Part shown: positions 7,077 through 14,970 of the stretch, in pieces
How the letters are laid out: each line of letters begins with the position of its first letter
How positions within the stretch are numbered: the first letter of the stretch is position 1
NCBI GenBank assembly: GCA_964398215.1
Contig: CAYNNP010000141.1
Span: 1-17,361, forward strand
DNA from: CAYNNP01 sp964398215
Lineage (GTDB): Bacteria; Planctomycetota; Planctomycetia; Pirellulales; Pirellulaceae
Length of the DNA stretch: 17,361 nucleotides
Reading direction: 5' to 3'
Notes under the pieces: model-generated
Database searches by the model: none
Told to the model about the DNA's origin: nothing
Seen by the model: the letters and a program-made list of their open reading frames with translations, nothing else
Position numbers and translations under genes: made by a program

Positions 7077-7152
7077 GGAGTTCGCACCAGCGAACTCCTT
7101 GCGTGACCCGGACTACCCGAGATTTACGCTCCAGGTAGTCTTCTCAATTGAG
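7077..7152 (-). other. Structured intergenic element after gltA (hairpins, partly tRNA-like)
   Basis: Three palindromes follow the gltA stop in the direction of its transcription. CTCAATTGAG (7143-7152) is a perfect 10-bp palindrome. GACTACC and GGTAGTC (7111-7117 and 7134-7140) give a 7-bp stem. GGAGTTCGC and GCGAACTCC (7077-7085 and 7090-7098) give a perfect 9-bp stem with a 4-base loop. On the minus strand the first part (GCATAGCTCAATTGAG) resembles a tRNA D-arm and CGTAAATCT an anticodon region, but there is no closing acceptor stem, T-loop GTTCRA or CCA. It may be a terminator or 3' stabiliser for gltA, a tRNA remnant, or a repeat family member. No T run follows the 9-bp hairpin in either direction. 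Confidence 0.45.
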
Positions 7153-7163
7153 CTATGCAGCGA

Positions 7164-8480
7164 TTAGCGTTCGTTCAGTGGAACGAATGGTCTTTCGACT
7201 GGTCCTGTGTAAACCTGACGAGGGCGATTGATTCGCTTGCCAGGATTTTGGTGCATTTCACGCCAGTGAGCGATCCAGCCAGGTAGTCGACCGATTGCGA
7301 ACAACACAGTGAACATCTGGATCGGGATTCCGATCGCCCGATAGATCACGCCCGAGTAGAAGTCGACGTTCGGATACAGCTTACGCTCTTTGAAGTAATC
7401 ATCGTTCAATGCAACTTCTTGCAGCTGCTGTGCAACATCAAACAGTGGGTCTTCGACGTTCAGCTTGGCCAGCAGTTTGTCGCAGCTCGCGCGAATGATC
7501 TTGGCTCGCGGATCAAAGTTCTTGTAGACGCGGTGTCCAAAGCCCATCAGCCGGAAACCGTTCTTTTTGTCCTTGGCCATGTCGACGTACTTTTTGACAT
7601 TTCCGCCGTCAGCAGCAATCTGCTCCAGCATGTTCACGCAAGCTTCGTTGGCACCGCCGTGTAGTGGTCCCCACAAAGCGCCGATTCCAGCAGAGATAGA
7701 TGCATGCAAGTTCGCGTCGCTACTACCAACCATACGAACGGTTGACGTACTGCAGTTTTGTTCGTGGTCAGCGTGAACGATCAATAGCAGGTGCAGTGCT
7801 TCTGCAAAATCGGGGTCAACCAAGTATTCGCTAGACGGCGTCGCGAACATCATGTGCAGAAAGTTTTCGCAGTAATCCAGTTCATTGTTTGGATACATGA
7901 ACGGTTGGCCGACAGATTTTTTGTAACTGTAGGCAGCGATCGTTGGAAGTTTCGCCAACAAACGATCAATCGATATTTCGACTTGTTGCTCTTCTGCTGG
8001 GTCCATCGAGTCTTGGTAGAACGTTGACAGCGCGCCCACAACGCTACTCAAGATCGCCATCGGGTGGGCGTCTCGCGGAAAGCCGTTGTAGAACGACTTC
8101 ATGTCTTCGTGGATCATTGTATGGTCGCGAATCCGCGAACGGAAAGCTTCCGCTTCGGTCGCGTTGGGCAAGTCGCCGTAGATCAGCAAGTAAGCGACTT
8201 CTAGAAAGTCACAGTTAGCGGCAAGTTCTTCGATCGCATAGCCACGGTAACGAAGGACACCTTCTTCACCGTTCAAAAATGTGATGCCGCTGCGAGTGCT
8301 GCCGGTGTTAACGAATCCTTCATCCAGGGTTACCAACCCGGTTTCTTTTCGCAGCACGCTGATGTCGATGGCTTGTTCACCTTCGCTACCTTCGACCACG
8401 GGCAGTTCCAGTTCCCGATCGCCGTATTTTATTTTTACGGATCCAGAAGTTTTCAATTCAAGATTAGCGGTCGAACTCAT
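7164..8480 (-). CDS. gltA: Citrate synthase (type II-like)
   Basis: A 438-residue enzyme that condenses oxaloacetate with acetyl-CoA to form citrate, the entry step of the TCA cycle. Catalytic residues are His274 in GPLHGGANEA, His316 in GFGHRVYKNFDPR and Asp373 in VDFYSGV, matching E. coli His264, His305 and Asp362. Length and the N-terminal beta-rich domain (GDRELELPVVEG) fit the larger Gram-negative type. I chose the ATG at 8480, which gives MSSTANLELK with GGA about nine bases upstream; a TTG at 8498 would add six residues. It is flanked by about 175 bases upstream and 240 bases downstream, so it is probably transcribed alone. The following structured element may end its mRNA. Confidence 0.97.
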   Translation of the reverse strand: MSSTANLELKTSGSVKIKYGDRELELPVVEGSEGEQAIDISVLRKETGLVTLDEGFVNTGSTRSGITFLNGEEGVLRYRGYAIEELAANCDFLEVAYLLIYGDLPNATEAEAFRSRIRDHTMIHEDMKSFYNGFPRDAHPMAILSSVVGALSTFYQDSMDPAEEQQVEISIDRLLAKLPTIAAYSYKKSVGQPFMYPNNELDYCENFLHMMFATPSSEYLVDPDFAEALHLLLIVHADHEQNCSTSTVRMVGSSDANLHASISAGIGALWGPLHGGANEACVNMLEQIAADGGNVKKYVDMAKDKKNGFRLMGFGHRVYKNFDPRAKIIRASCDKLLAKLNVEDPLFDVAQQLQEVALNDDYFKERKLYPNVDFYSGVIYRAIGIPIQMFTVLFAIGRLPGWIAHWREMHQNPGKRINRPRQVYTGPVERPFVPLNER

Positions 8481-8674
8481 GTGGTTTTCCAAACACAAAG
8501 TGTGATCAAAACGGGCAATGAAGACAGTTATCCATCGTCATAGCAAAGCCAGGTTTTATAAAGTTCCCGGCAAGCATTTATTGTTCAATGGGAGTGGGGG
8601 TTCATTTGTCCAGACACGGATTTATAGATCCAACCCACTGCCGCCATTCTAACGCTCAGTCAATCCGGCGACAA

Positions 8675-9955
8675 TCAGCCGACCTTCTGATCTCGGTTGT
8701 GATTCAGATGAATTCTCATCGACTCGATTTTGCGTTTACTGGCTTGCAAAACCTCGATTTCTGCGTTTCCGATTTGTTCACGGTGCCCGTTTTGCGGAAT
8801 CACCCCCGTATGAGACAGCATGTAGCCGGCGATCGTTTCGTAGTCATCGCTTTCTGGCAAGTCCCAGCCCAGCATTTCGTTCAAATCATCGATCATCACC
8901 CTGCCGTCTACTTCAACCGTGTATTCGTCGATGATCTCGATGTCATATTCTTCTTCTTCGTCCGATTCATCAACGATTTCACCAACGATTTCTTCTAAAG
9001 CATCCTCAATCGTTACAACGCCAGCGGTTTGCTGGAATTCGTCCACAACAATCGCCATGTGGCTGCGATTGTGCAAAAACTCACGCAGCAACAATTCAAC
9101 ACTTCGGTCGGTCGGCACCGTCCACGGTCGACGCAATAGCTCGCGCAGCGGTTTATCTGGTTTACCACCAGTGGCTAAAAACGGCAGCAGATCCTTGACG
9201 TACAGCACGCCGATCACATCATCCAGAGTTTCTTCGTAGACCGGGATCCGCGTTCGGCCAGCTTCGGTGACCGTTCGCAGCACGTCTTCCCAAGGCGCTG
9301 CGACGTCGATTGCGTCGACTTCGCCACGAACCGTCATGATGTGCGTCACTGTGTCTTCGTGCAGAGTCATCACGCCCTGGATCATTTCGCGCACTCCCGG
9401 CCCAAAGAACCCTTCGCGCGTACCCTGTGCAACGATGGTGCGAATTTCGTCTTCCAAGAGCTCTTCGTCTTCGTCCTCGCTCTCTTCGACACCGGTCAGT
9501 CGCCGTGTCACAATCTCCAGCAGTTCTCCGGGGGCTGCTAGAGGGCTCATGAGTGTGGTTAACGAACGCCAGAAAGGCCATGTGTGATACAGCAAAGGCG
9601 TTGATGCAAAACGGGTCACTGCAGCTGGCAACCAAACGTGTGTCAACATCATCAGGCACGTCGCGACTAGGACCCAGGATCCGAGCCGGAAACCTGAAGG
9701 CGTGGAAGTGCTGTAAAAGATCGCTGCGGTTCCCGAGATCAGAAAGATCGCTGTACCGATCATTCGTAGGTACTCGCTGGCGCGAATCGATGCGTCTTGG
9801 AAATCCAAGATGTGCCCGAATCGCTCGCGTTTCTTTTTCAAGCGACAGTAGGCTTCCAGCGAACGCCCCGCAAATTTATCCAAAAGCTCGGCGCCCAAGC
9901 CTCCGATGCTGGATAACGCGAAACCGAATAGAGAAAGACATATCCAGCCGATCAC
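8675..9955 (-). CDS. CorC/HlyC-type CBS-domain membrane protein
   Basis: The 426-residue protein has a divergent N-terminal membrane part (helices at about 1-20, 62-82 and 91-113), an acidic linker (about 157-170), paired CBS domains (about 203-330, including TRIPVYEETLDDVIGVLYVKD and HMAIVVDEFQQTAGVVTIED), an acidic stretch DESDEEEEYD, and a C-terminal CorC/HlyC domain (about 343-418). Relatives are CNNM/CorC proteins linked to Mg2+ or other cation export and to ribosome quality in the ybeX context. CBS pairs commonly bind adenine nucleotides. Its GTG start overlaps the ybeY stop by four bases (GTGA), so translation should be coupled. This parallels E. coli ybeY-ybeX, but ybeX lacks membrane helices. 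The exact transported ion is unknown. Confidence 0.87.
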   Translation of the reverse strand: MIGWICLSLFGFALSSIGGLGAELLDKFAGRSLEAYCRLKKKRERFGHILDFQDASIRASEYLRMIGTAIFLISGTAAIFYSTSTPSGFRLGSWVLVATCLMMLTHVWLPAAVTRFASTPLLYHTWPFWRSLTTLMSPLAAPGELLEIVTRRLTGVEESEDEDEELLEDEIRTIVAQGTREGFFGPGVREMIQGVMTLHEDTVTHIMTVRGEVDAIDVAAPWEDVLRTVTEAGRTRIPVYEETLDDVIGVLYVKDLLPFLATGGKPDKPLRELLRRPWTVPTDRSVELLLREFLHNRSHMAIVVDEFQQTAGVVTIEDALEEIVGEIVDESDEEEEYDIEIIDEYTVEVDGRVMIDDLNEMLGWDLPESDDYETIAGYMLSHTGVIPQNGHREQIGNAEIEVLQASKRKIESMRIHLNHNRDQKVG

Positions 9956-10503
9956 TTGGGTGCCTTTGTTGATGCAGTTCGCGGTTTATCTGCATGGAAT
10001 TGGTCGATGTCGTCAATTCCCAGCTTGATCATCACGTTTCGCTCGGCGGCTCGCATTGCGGCGCGATCTTGCGGCGTTTTGTCTTGCATCCCAGAAATAT
10101 GCAGCACACCATGAACGATGTACAGCATTAACTCGTTAGCATCCGGCCAGCCAAGTTCACTGGCGCGCCTACGAGCGGTATCGATACTGACAACCAACTC
10201 ACCGTTGATCGCCGGCACTTGGTTCTCGTACGTAAAACTGATGACATCGGTCGGATAGTCATGTTGCAAGTGACGGGCGTTCAATTCTTGGATTTTTGAA
10301 TCGTCACAGATTAGCAAACCAACCGTACCTTCAGTGAATCCACGCGCGGCCGCTGCAACGCGGATACAAGTTTCGCATGTACTTGCCGACAAAGGGCAGT
10401 TGACATCGGAATCTATCTGCAAGTTCACTTCCAGTGAATTTTCACCGGATGCTTCAGAGTCAGACGAATCAGACTCAGGTTGGAGATTCGGGATATTTGA
10501 CAC
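9952..10503 (-). CDS. ybeY: Endoribonuclease YbeY (rRNA maturation factor), variant metal site
   Basis: YbeY is a metal-dependent RNase involved in 16S rRNA 3' maturation and ribosome quality control. Recognisable segments are YPTDVISFTYE (83-93), GELVVSIDTA (101-110) and HGVLHISG (131-138). The family motif is H-x3-H-x5-H; here His131 and His135 are present, but the third position, residue 141, is Asp, in MQDKTPQD. An Asp may still bind metal. The 183-residue length includes about 25 extra N-terminal residues rich in Ser/Glu/Asp if the GTG at 10503 is used; that start overlaps the end of pgpH by 29 bases. A GTG at 10428 would remove the extension and give VNLQIDSD, closer to family starts. 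Neither has a good ribosome binding site. Confidence 0.9.
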   Translation of the reverse strand: MSNIPNLQPESDSSDSEASGENSLEVNLQIDSDVNCPLSASTCETCIRVAAAARGFTEGTVGLLICDDSKIQELNARHLQHDYPTDVISFTYENQVPAINGELVVSIDTARRRASELGWPDANELMLYIVHGVLHISGMQDKTPQDRAAMRAAERNVMIKLGIDDIDQFHADKPRTASTKAPK

Positions 10504-12835
10504 GTGCGTGGTAAATGGCTGTTAAGGATTTAACAAGACTCTGTCGAACGCGGTCCAATTGTTTGAACGTTAGACCGCATTGGTCAAACTGTCCATCTTC
10601 GACTTTCTTTCGGGCAATCTTATCAACCAACCCGTGAATCCGGGCTGGTGTCGGATCGACCAACGTACGGCTTGCGCTTTCCACCGCATCAGCCATCATC
10701 ATAACGGCAGCTTCCAATGTCTGCGGCTTTGGTCCGGGATAACGGAAATCTTTGTCGCTAACCGTGTTCTCGTCCGGGTTTTCTTCGCTCCGCCGCGCGG
10801 CTTCATTATAAAAGTACTCGACAAGCGTTGTCCCGTGGTGCTGCAGAATAAGGTCAATGATCGGCTGAGGCAAATGGTGATTGCGTGCCAAGTCAGCGCC
10901 GTCTTTGACATGCGCAATGATCACCAGCGTACTCATCGCCGGTTGCAGGGAGTCATGTTGGTTGACGCCCGAAGCTTGGTTTTCAATAAAGTAATCGGGC
11001 TTGAACATTTTCCCGATGTCATGAAAGTACGCTCCGACGCGGACCAATAGCCCGTTGGCACCGATGGAATCAGCAGCTGCTTCGGCAATCGACGCAACGT
11101 TGATCGAGTGGTTGTAGGTTCCGGGCGCCCGTTGTGCCAATCGACGCAGCAACGCGTGGCTAGCATTTCCCAGCTCCAGTAGGCTCAAGTCCGTTTGCAC
11201 TCCGTACGCTCGTTCGACAAGTGACAGGAACGGTGTCATCGCCGCAGCAGAACCAACAATGCACAGTCCAGCCCAAAGTGCTTCACTAATCAGCCCTTGA
11301 ACTACAACGCTAAACGAGGGCCCACTAAAGTTCCCATCGACTTCGCTAGCGGTTCCCGAAAGCGTCAGCCCGGTCACCAGGCCAACGCCAACAACCGTTG
11401 AAACAGTAATCCCTGCCGACAAACCACCGACGTACAACAAATGGGTTCTTGTGGGGATTCGGCCAACCAATAGGCAACACGTCGTGCAAGCAGCCATCAT
11501 GATCACGAGTTCCGACAAGCCAGCACCAAGCAACAATGTGATCGCAATGCAAATTGCTGCCATGATCAACAACCCAAGCTGCCGACCGTACACGACGGCG
11601 GCGATGATCGACGCCATCACAGCCGGAATCAGCTCGACTCGCCACTGGTCACGTGCTGCGTAGTAGCACGCGGTGATTGTGACCACTGTCAGTATCAGTA
11701 GTTTTGCCAGACGCCATCGGTCCTGCATGATTTTGCGGTCATCAACAAAAAAGATGTATGACCCACACAATAGATAAAGCGCGCCCAGCAGGCCGGAGTA
11801 CGCCAGCACGCGTGCAAGCCGATCACCGATTCGCATCTTGTCGCTCATCGCGATGCGTTCCATCCGCAACAGCTCGATCGCATCTTTGCTGAGTGGTGTT
11901 CCCGCATTGGCGAGCTTCGTGTTGCCGCTATAGTACTTTTTCAAAACCGGCTCGACTTCGTCAGCGATTTTGACACGCTCCTTCTCTGACGATTCCTCGT
12001 CGTATTCCAACGATTGAAACTCGGGCAGTTTTTCAACGATCCAGCTTCCTATCATGCTGGCCACGTCTTGCACGATCGTCGCATCGGCCTTTCCATCAAA
12101 CCGAGAGCGAAATTCGTCGGCCAGATGCGTTCGGATGTCTTTCTCTAGCTGCGCGATCCGAACACTTTCGACCAACACGATTTGAGCACTTTCTTTGTCG
12201 CCGATCGTGTAGACGCGAATCGTTTCTTGCGAGCCTTGGTCGGGCGTGTGCGTGACCGCTTGAATCACACCGTACTTGAACACCTGTAAATTCAGGATGT
12301 CCATCGCGCCATCAAGCCCCTTGAGGTCGGGGTCTTTCTCGAACACCGTTCGCAGCGATGCGTAGCGCCGATCCAGCGCCACTTCTTGTTCTGAGTTTGC
12401 TTGACGGAAAAGTTTCAGTCGCGCACGTTCGTCATCGCTCAGACTGTTCAAATCATCGGCACCGATCACGCCGAACAATTCGTTCTTGAGCGATGCGCGC
12501 AGTTGCGCCAAAGGTTGTGGGCGATTGCGATAGAAAGTTGATACTTCGCGACGCTTTTGCAAACGCAGCGCATCGGTTCGTGTTCGGTCAACGTCTTCAA
12601 AGTAGACGCGTGCAACGAGATTGCGATCAGGGATCGCGCCGGTTCGATAGGCGAAAGGTGGATTCCATGTTTGGCATAAGCCCAAAACGGCGGCGCCGGC
12701 CAAAATCGCCATGCCAATGCGCACTGAAAAATCGACTTTGTCACTGCGCTGCCACCATTGGACGAATCGAGGCTTGGGGATCCCAAGCGAATCGATTCGC
12801 TCTTGGCGCGTACGTTGTTTACTTGCACCGCTCAT
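10475..12835 (-). CDS. pgpH: PgpH-like 7TM-HD cyclic-di-AMP phosphodiesterase
   Basis: The 786-residue protein has one N-terminal helix (about 38-56), a large external 7TMR-HDED-type domain (about 60-340), about seven membrane helices (346-535) and a cytoplasmic HD domain. The HD domain shows YNHSINVASIAEAAA (from 574, His576), YFHDIGK (His605, Asp606), FIENQ, LILQHHGTT and MMMADAVESASR (Asp716). This layout and the motifs match Listeria PgpH, which cleaves c-di-AMP to pApA. The external domain may sense a signal. phoH lies 91 bases upstream and ybeY overlaps downstream by 29 bases, the same order as Bacillus phoH-yqfF-ybeY. Activity on c-di-AMP is inferred; no cyclase gene is in the window. 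There is no clear Shine-Dalgarno. Confidence 0.92.
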   Translation of the reverse strand: MSGASKQRTRQERIDSLGIPKPRFVQWWQRSDKVDFSVRIGMAILAGAAVLGLCQTWNPPFAYRTGAIPDRNLVARVYFEDVDRTRTDALRLQKRREVSTFYRNRPQPLAQLRASLKNELFGVIGADDLNSLSDDERARLKLFRQANSEQEVALDRRYASLRTVFEKDPDLKGLDGAMDILNLQVFKYGVIQAVTHTPDQGSQETIRVYTIGDKESAQIVLVESVRIAQLEKDIRTHLADEFRSRFDGKADATIVQDVASMIGSWIVEKLPEFQSLEYDEESSEKERVKIADEVEPVLKKYYSGNTKLANAGTPLSKDAIELLRMERIAMSDKMRIGDRLARVLAYSGLLGALYLLCGSYIFFVDDRKIMQDRWRLAKLLILTVVTITACYYAARDQWRVELIPAVMASIIAAVVYGRQLGLLIMAAICIAITLLLGAGLSELVIMMAACTTCCLLVGRIPTRTHLLYVGGLSAGITVSTVVGVGLVTGLTLSGTASEVDGNFSGPSFSVVVQGLISEALWAGLCIVGSAAAMTPFLSLVERAYGVQTDLSLLELGNASHALLRRLAQRAPGTYNHSINVASIAEAAADSIGANGLLVRVGAYFHDIGKMFKPDYFIENQASGVNQHDSLQPAMSTLVIIAHVKDGADLARNHHLPQPIIDLILQHHGTTLVEYFYNEAARRSEENPDENTVSDKDFRYPGPKPQTLEAAVMMMADAVESASRTLVDPTPARIHGLVDKIARKKVEDGQFDQCGLTFKQLDRVRQSLVKSLTAIYHARVKYPESPT

Positions 12836-12926
12836 AGCGTTCAGCCAAAAGCCGTTGCGACCGTTTTCGCGATTCGCAACTTTCTCGCACGTGTACTCAC
12901 AAACCGACGTGAGCCACCGCTAGCTT

Positions 12927-13910
12927 TCAACCCATGTTGTCCTCGTCTTGAAGGGCAGAACTTTTCTCGTACGCTTCCACGATTTTTTGCACCAGATGAT
13001 GTCGAACAATATCACTTGGTTTCAACCTCACCCAGCCGATAGATTCTATCCCTTCTAGCCGACGAAAAGCATCATTCAGTCCACTTGTGACCCCGCGCGG
13101 CAAATCTTGTTGGGTCATGTCACCGCTAACAACGACTTTGCTACGCTCGCCCATTCGCGTCAAAAACATCTTCATTTGCGCGACAGTCGTGTTTTGAGCT
13201 TCATCCAAGATGATAAATGCATCATTCAAGGTCCGCCCTCGCATGTAAGCAAGTGGGATTACCTCGACAACATCCTGCTCCATGAACTCTCGCGCTTCCT
13301 CGAACGTAACCATTTCCCCCAGCGCGTCCATCAATGGCCGCAAGTAAGGATTTAGTTTGGCTCGCAAATCACCCGGCAAGAACCCCAGGCTCTCGCCGGC
13401 TTCGACGGCCGGACGCACCAAAACGATTTTGCGAATGTCGCCAGCTTTCAAAGCTTCAACAGCGGTGGCGACAGCCAAATATGTTTTACCACAACCGGCA
13501 GGCCCACTTGCAAACGTCAGATCATATTTGCGAATCGCATCGACATATCTCGCTTGGCCTTCCGTGCGAGGCTTGATTCGACGACCGGCATGTTGAACAT
13601 TGATATCGCCGCCGGGGGCGACCGACCTGGATGATTGGTCCCCGCCAATGGTGACGCCTTCTTCGGTAGCCGCTTTGTGGATATCGTCAGCGCTCAGTTC
13701 ACCTTTCTTGCGTGAGACTGCTCGCAAACGTTCCAGTGTCCGGGTCGCGCGGTGCACACCATCGCCTTGACCAGCGATTCGAATACGACCATCTCGATGC
13801 GTGATCGTGACATCAAACATTCGGCGTAGCTTTCGCAGGTGCTGATCACGAGGACCAAAGAGAACCAAGATCTCTTCTGGCGTGGCAATTGATAACGTGG
13901 CTTCGGTCAT
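12927..13910 (-). CDS. phoH: PhoH-like ATPase (YbeZ/PhoL)
   Basis: A 327-residue P-loop ATPase. The N-terminal part has a KH-like region (about 12-65), followed by a linker and the PhoH domain: Walker A GPAGCGKTY (136-144), VLVRPAVEAGESLGFLPGD (from 163), Walker B FIILDEAQN (232-240, Asp236 and Glu237), and the sensor segment SGDMTQQDLP. PhoH/YbeZ proteins associate with YbeY in rRNA processing, probably as RNA-dependent ATPases or helicases in the cytoplasm. Length fits the family (about 320-350). The ATG start lacks a clear ribosome binding site. Gaps are about 100 bases to cdsA upstream and 91 to pgpH downstream, so it may be in one transcript with them, or have its own promoter; I could not identify one. 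Confidence 0.94.
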   Translation of the reverse strand: MTEATLSIATPEEILVLFGPRDQHLRKLRRMFDVTITHRDGRIRIAGQGDGVHRATRTLERLRAVSRKKGELSADDIHKAATEEGVTIGGDQSSRSVAPGGDINVQHAGRRIKPRTEGQARYVDAIRKYDLTFASGPAGCGKTYLAVATAVEALKAGDIRKIVLVRPAVEAGESLGFLPGDLRAKLNPYLRPLMDALGEMVTFEEAREFMEQDVVEVIPLAYMRGRTLNDAFIILDEAQNTTVAQMKMFLTRMGERSKVVVSGDMTQQDLPRGVTSGLNDAFRRLEGIESIGWVRLKPSDIVRHHLVQKIVEAYEKSSALQDEDNMG

Positions 13911-14010
13911 TCCGACACTGTAGGGGAAAAAAGTGAACGCGGTATAATAAACGCTTCCCGTGGTCTATACATTCCAGCGGTGACGCGTGCGGTCCCTCGG
14001 TTCCGCGTTT

Positions 14011-14928
14011 TTACGCACCGACTCCCGCTGAAAAACACAAGAATGCCGGCATGACTGCGGCAATCAAAGAATCTGTTACATCCCAAACGCCACCCAAACC
14101 AGGCAGCCAATTTCCACTGTCCTTTGCTTGGCAGTCGCGTTTTACGAGCGATTCGGCTAAATCACCCAGCATACCTGCCAGCGCCAGCGAAGGCCCCAAG
14201 ACCAATGCGCCCACGATCGGATTTGATAATCCGGTGCGAGGACCCCCTGAATCAAAAAGCCAGTACAGGCATACGAATGCAACGATTGTGGCGGTTACGA
14301 CTCCACCGATAGCTCCTTCCCAAGTCTTCCCAGGGCTGAGCCTTGGGATCAGTTTGTTCTTTCCAAATAGCTTGCCAGTGAAATAGGCGCCCGTATCCGT
14401 GCTCTTGGTCACAGCGACCAAAGTGATCAGACCGGCAATGCCCCAATTAAAACGAAACGCTACCAAAAGCGCCATTGGCAATCCAACGTATAGCGACACA
14501 AACGATGCATGGCAGGTGCGCTCGATTGTGCCCGTTTCCTCTGATTCTTCTTTGCCATAGTCTTTCATCTCTGCCAGCAAGATCATGAACACGCCCGCAA
14601 TCGCACCAATCACGATCCAACCCAGTCGACCGACACTGCAATCAACTGGATACGTTCCACCGAACACTGGCCACATCAGCGGCACCACGCTGGACAAAAC
14701 GATCATTGTCACCGAACAGAGCGTGACGGCACGGCGAATCGGTCGACCGCTATTCGTCAGCATGCTGGCAATGTCCCATGCCGTGCCGAGCGCAAGGAAC
14801 AACAGTAATGGGACAAGCGCGATGGCTTCGATTTTTCCCGACGAGCTCGAAAGCTTGTGGTCAGCCCACAGCAAAAGCAAAGTGATCGAGATCAAAACCG
14901 CAGCCGACTTTAACCTGTCCTTTAGCAT
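14011..14928 (-). CDS. cdsA: Phosphatidate cytidylyltransferase, divergent C-terminal signature
   Basis: A 305-residue multi-spanning membrane enzyme that makes CDP-diacylglycerol from phosphatidate and CTP. Family segments are DTGAYFTGKLFGK (178-190), SPGKTWEGAIGG (198-209), GDLAES (255-260), KR (263-264) and KDSG (269-272). The usual ending PGHGGxxDRxDS is here PGLGGVWDVTDS: the His is Leu278 and the Arg is Val, while both metal-linked Asp (283, 286) remain. About eight helices are expected. I chose the ATG at 14928 because GGAGG (14937-14941) lies eight bases upstream; a TTG at 14949 would precede the ribosome binding site. It starts 42 bases after uppS, matching the common uppS-cdsA pairing, although dxr and rseP do not follow. 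Confidence 0.92.
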   Translation of the reverse strand: MLKDRLKSAAVLISITLLLLWADHKLSSSSGKIEAIALVPLLLFLALGTAWDIASMLTNSGRPIRRAVTLCSVTMIVLSSVVPLMWPVFGGTYPVDCSVGRLGWIVIGAIAGVFMILLAEMKDYGKEESEETGTIERTCHASFVSLYVGLPMALLVAFRFNWGIAGLITLVAVTKSTDTGAYFTGKLFGKNKLIPRLSPGKTWEGAIGGVVTATIVAFVCLYWLFDSGGPRTGLSNPIVGALVLGPSLALAGMLGDLAESLVKRDCQAKDSGNWLPGLGGVWDVTDSLIAAVMPAFLCFSAGVGA

Positions 14929-14936
14929 TGATGATT

Positions 14937-14941
14937 CCTCC
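14937..14941 (-). promoter_or_regulatory. Ribosome binding site deciding the cdsA start
   Basis: GGAGG on the minus strand, eight bases before the ATG at 14928. It is the strongest Shine-Dalgarno among the minus-strand genes here and rules out the upstream in-frame TTG at 14949 as the main start. Confidence 0.8.
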
Positions 14942-14970
14942 GGTCGCAAATCGCATTCGTTTCTGCTGTG

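Noticed and set aside
7077..7163. Functional tRNA gene on the minus strand
   Set aside because: D-arm-like and anticodon-like pieces are visible, but there is no acceptor stem, T-loop consensus or invariant GG in the D-loop.
13943..13948. Perfect TATAAT on the plus strand
   Set aside because: No acceptable -35 element at 16-18 bases and no plus-strand gene downstream. The minus-strand reading (TTATTATACC) could help a phoH promoter, but no -35 was found.
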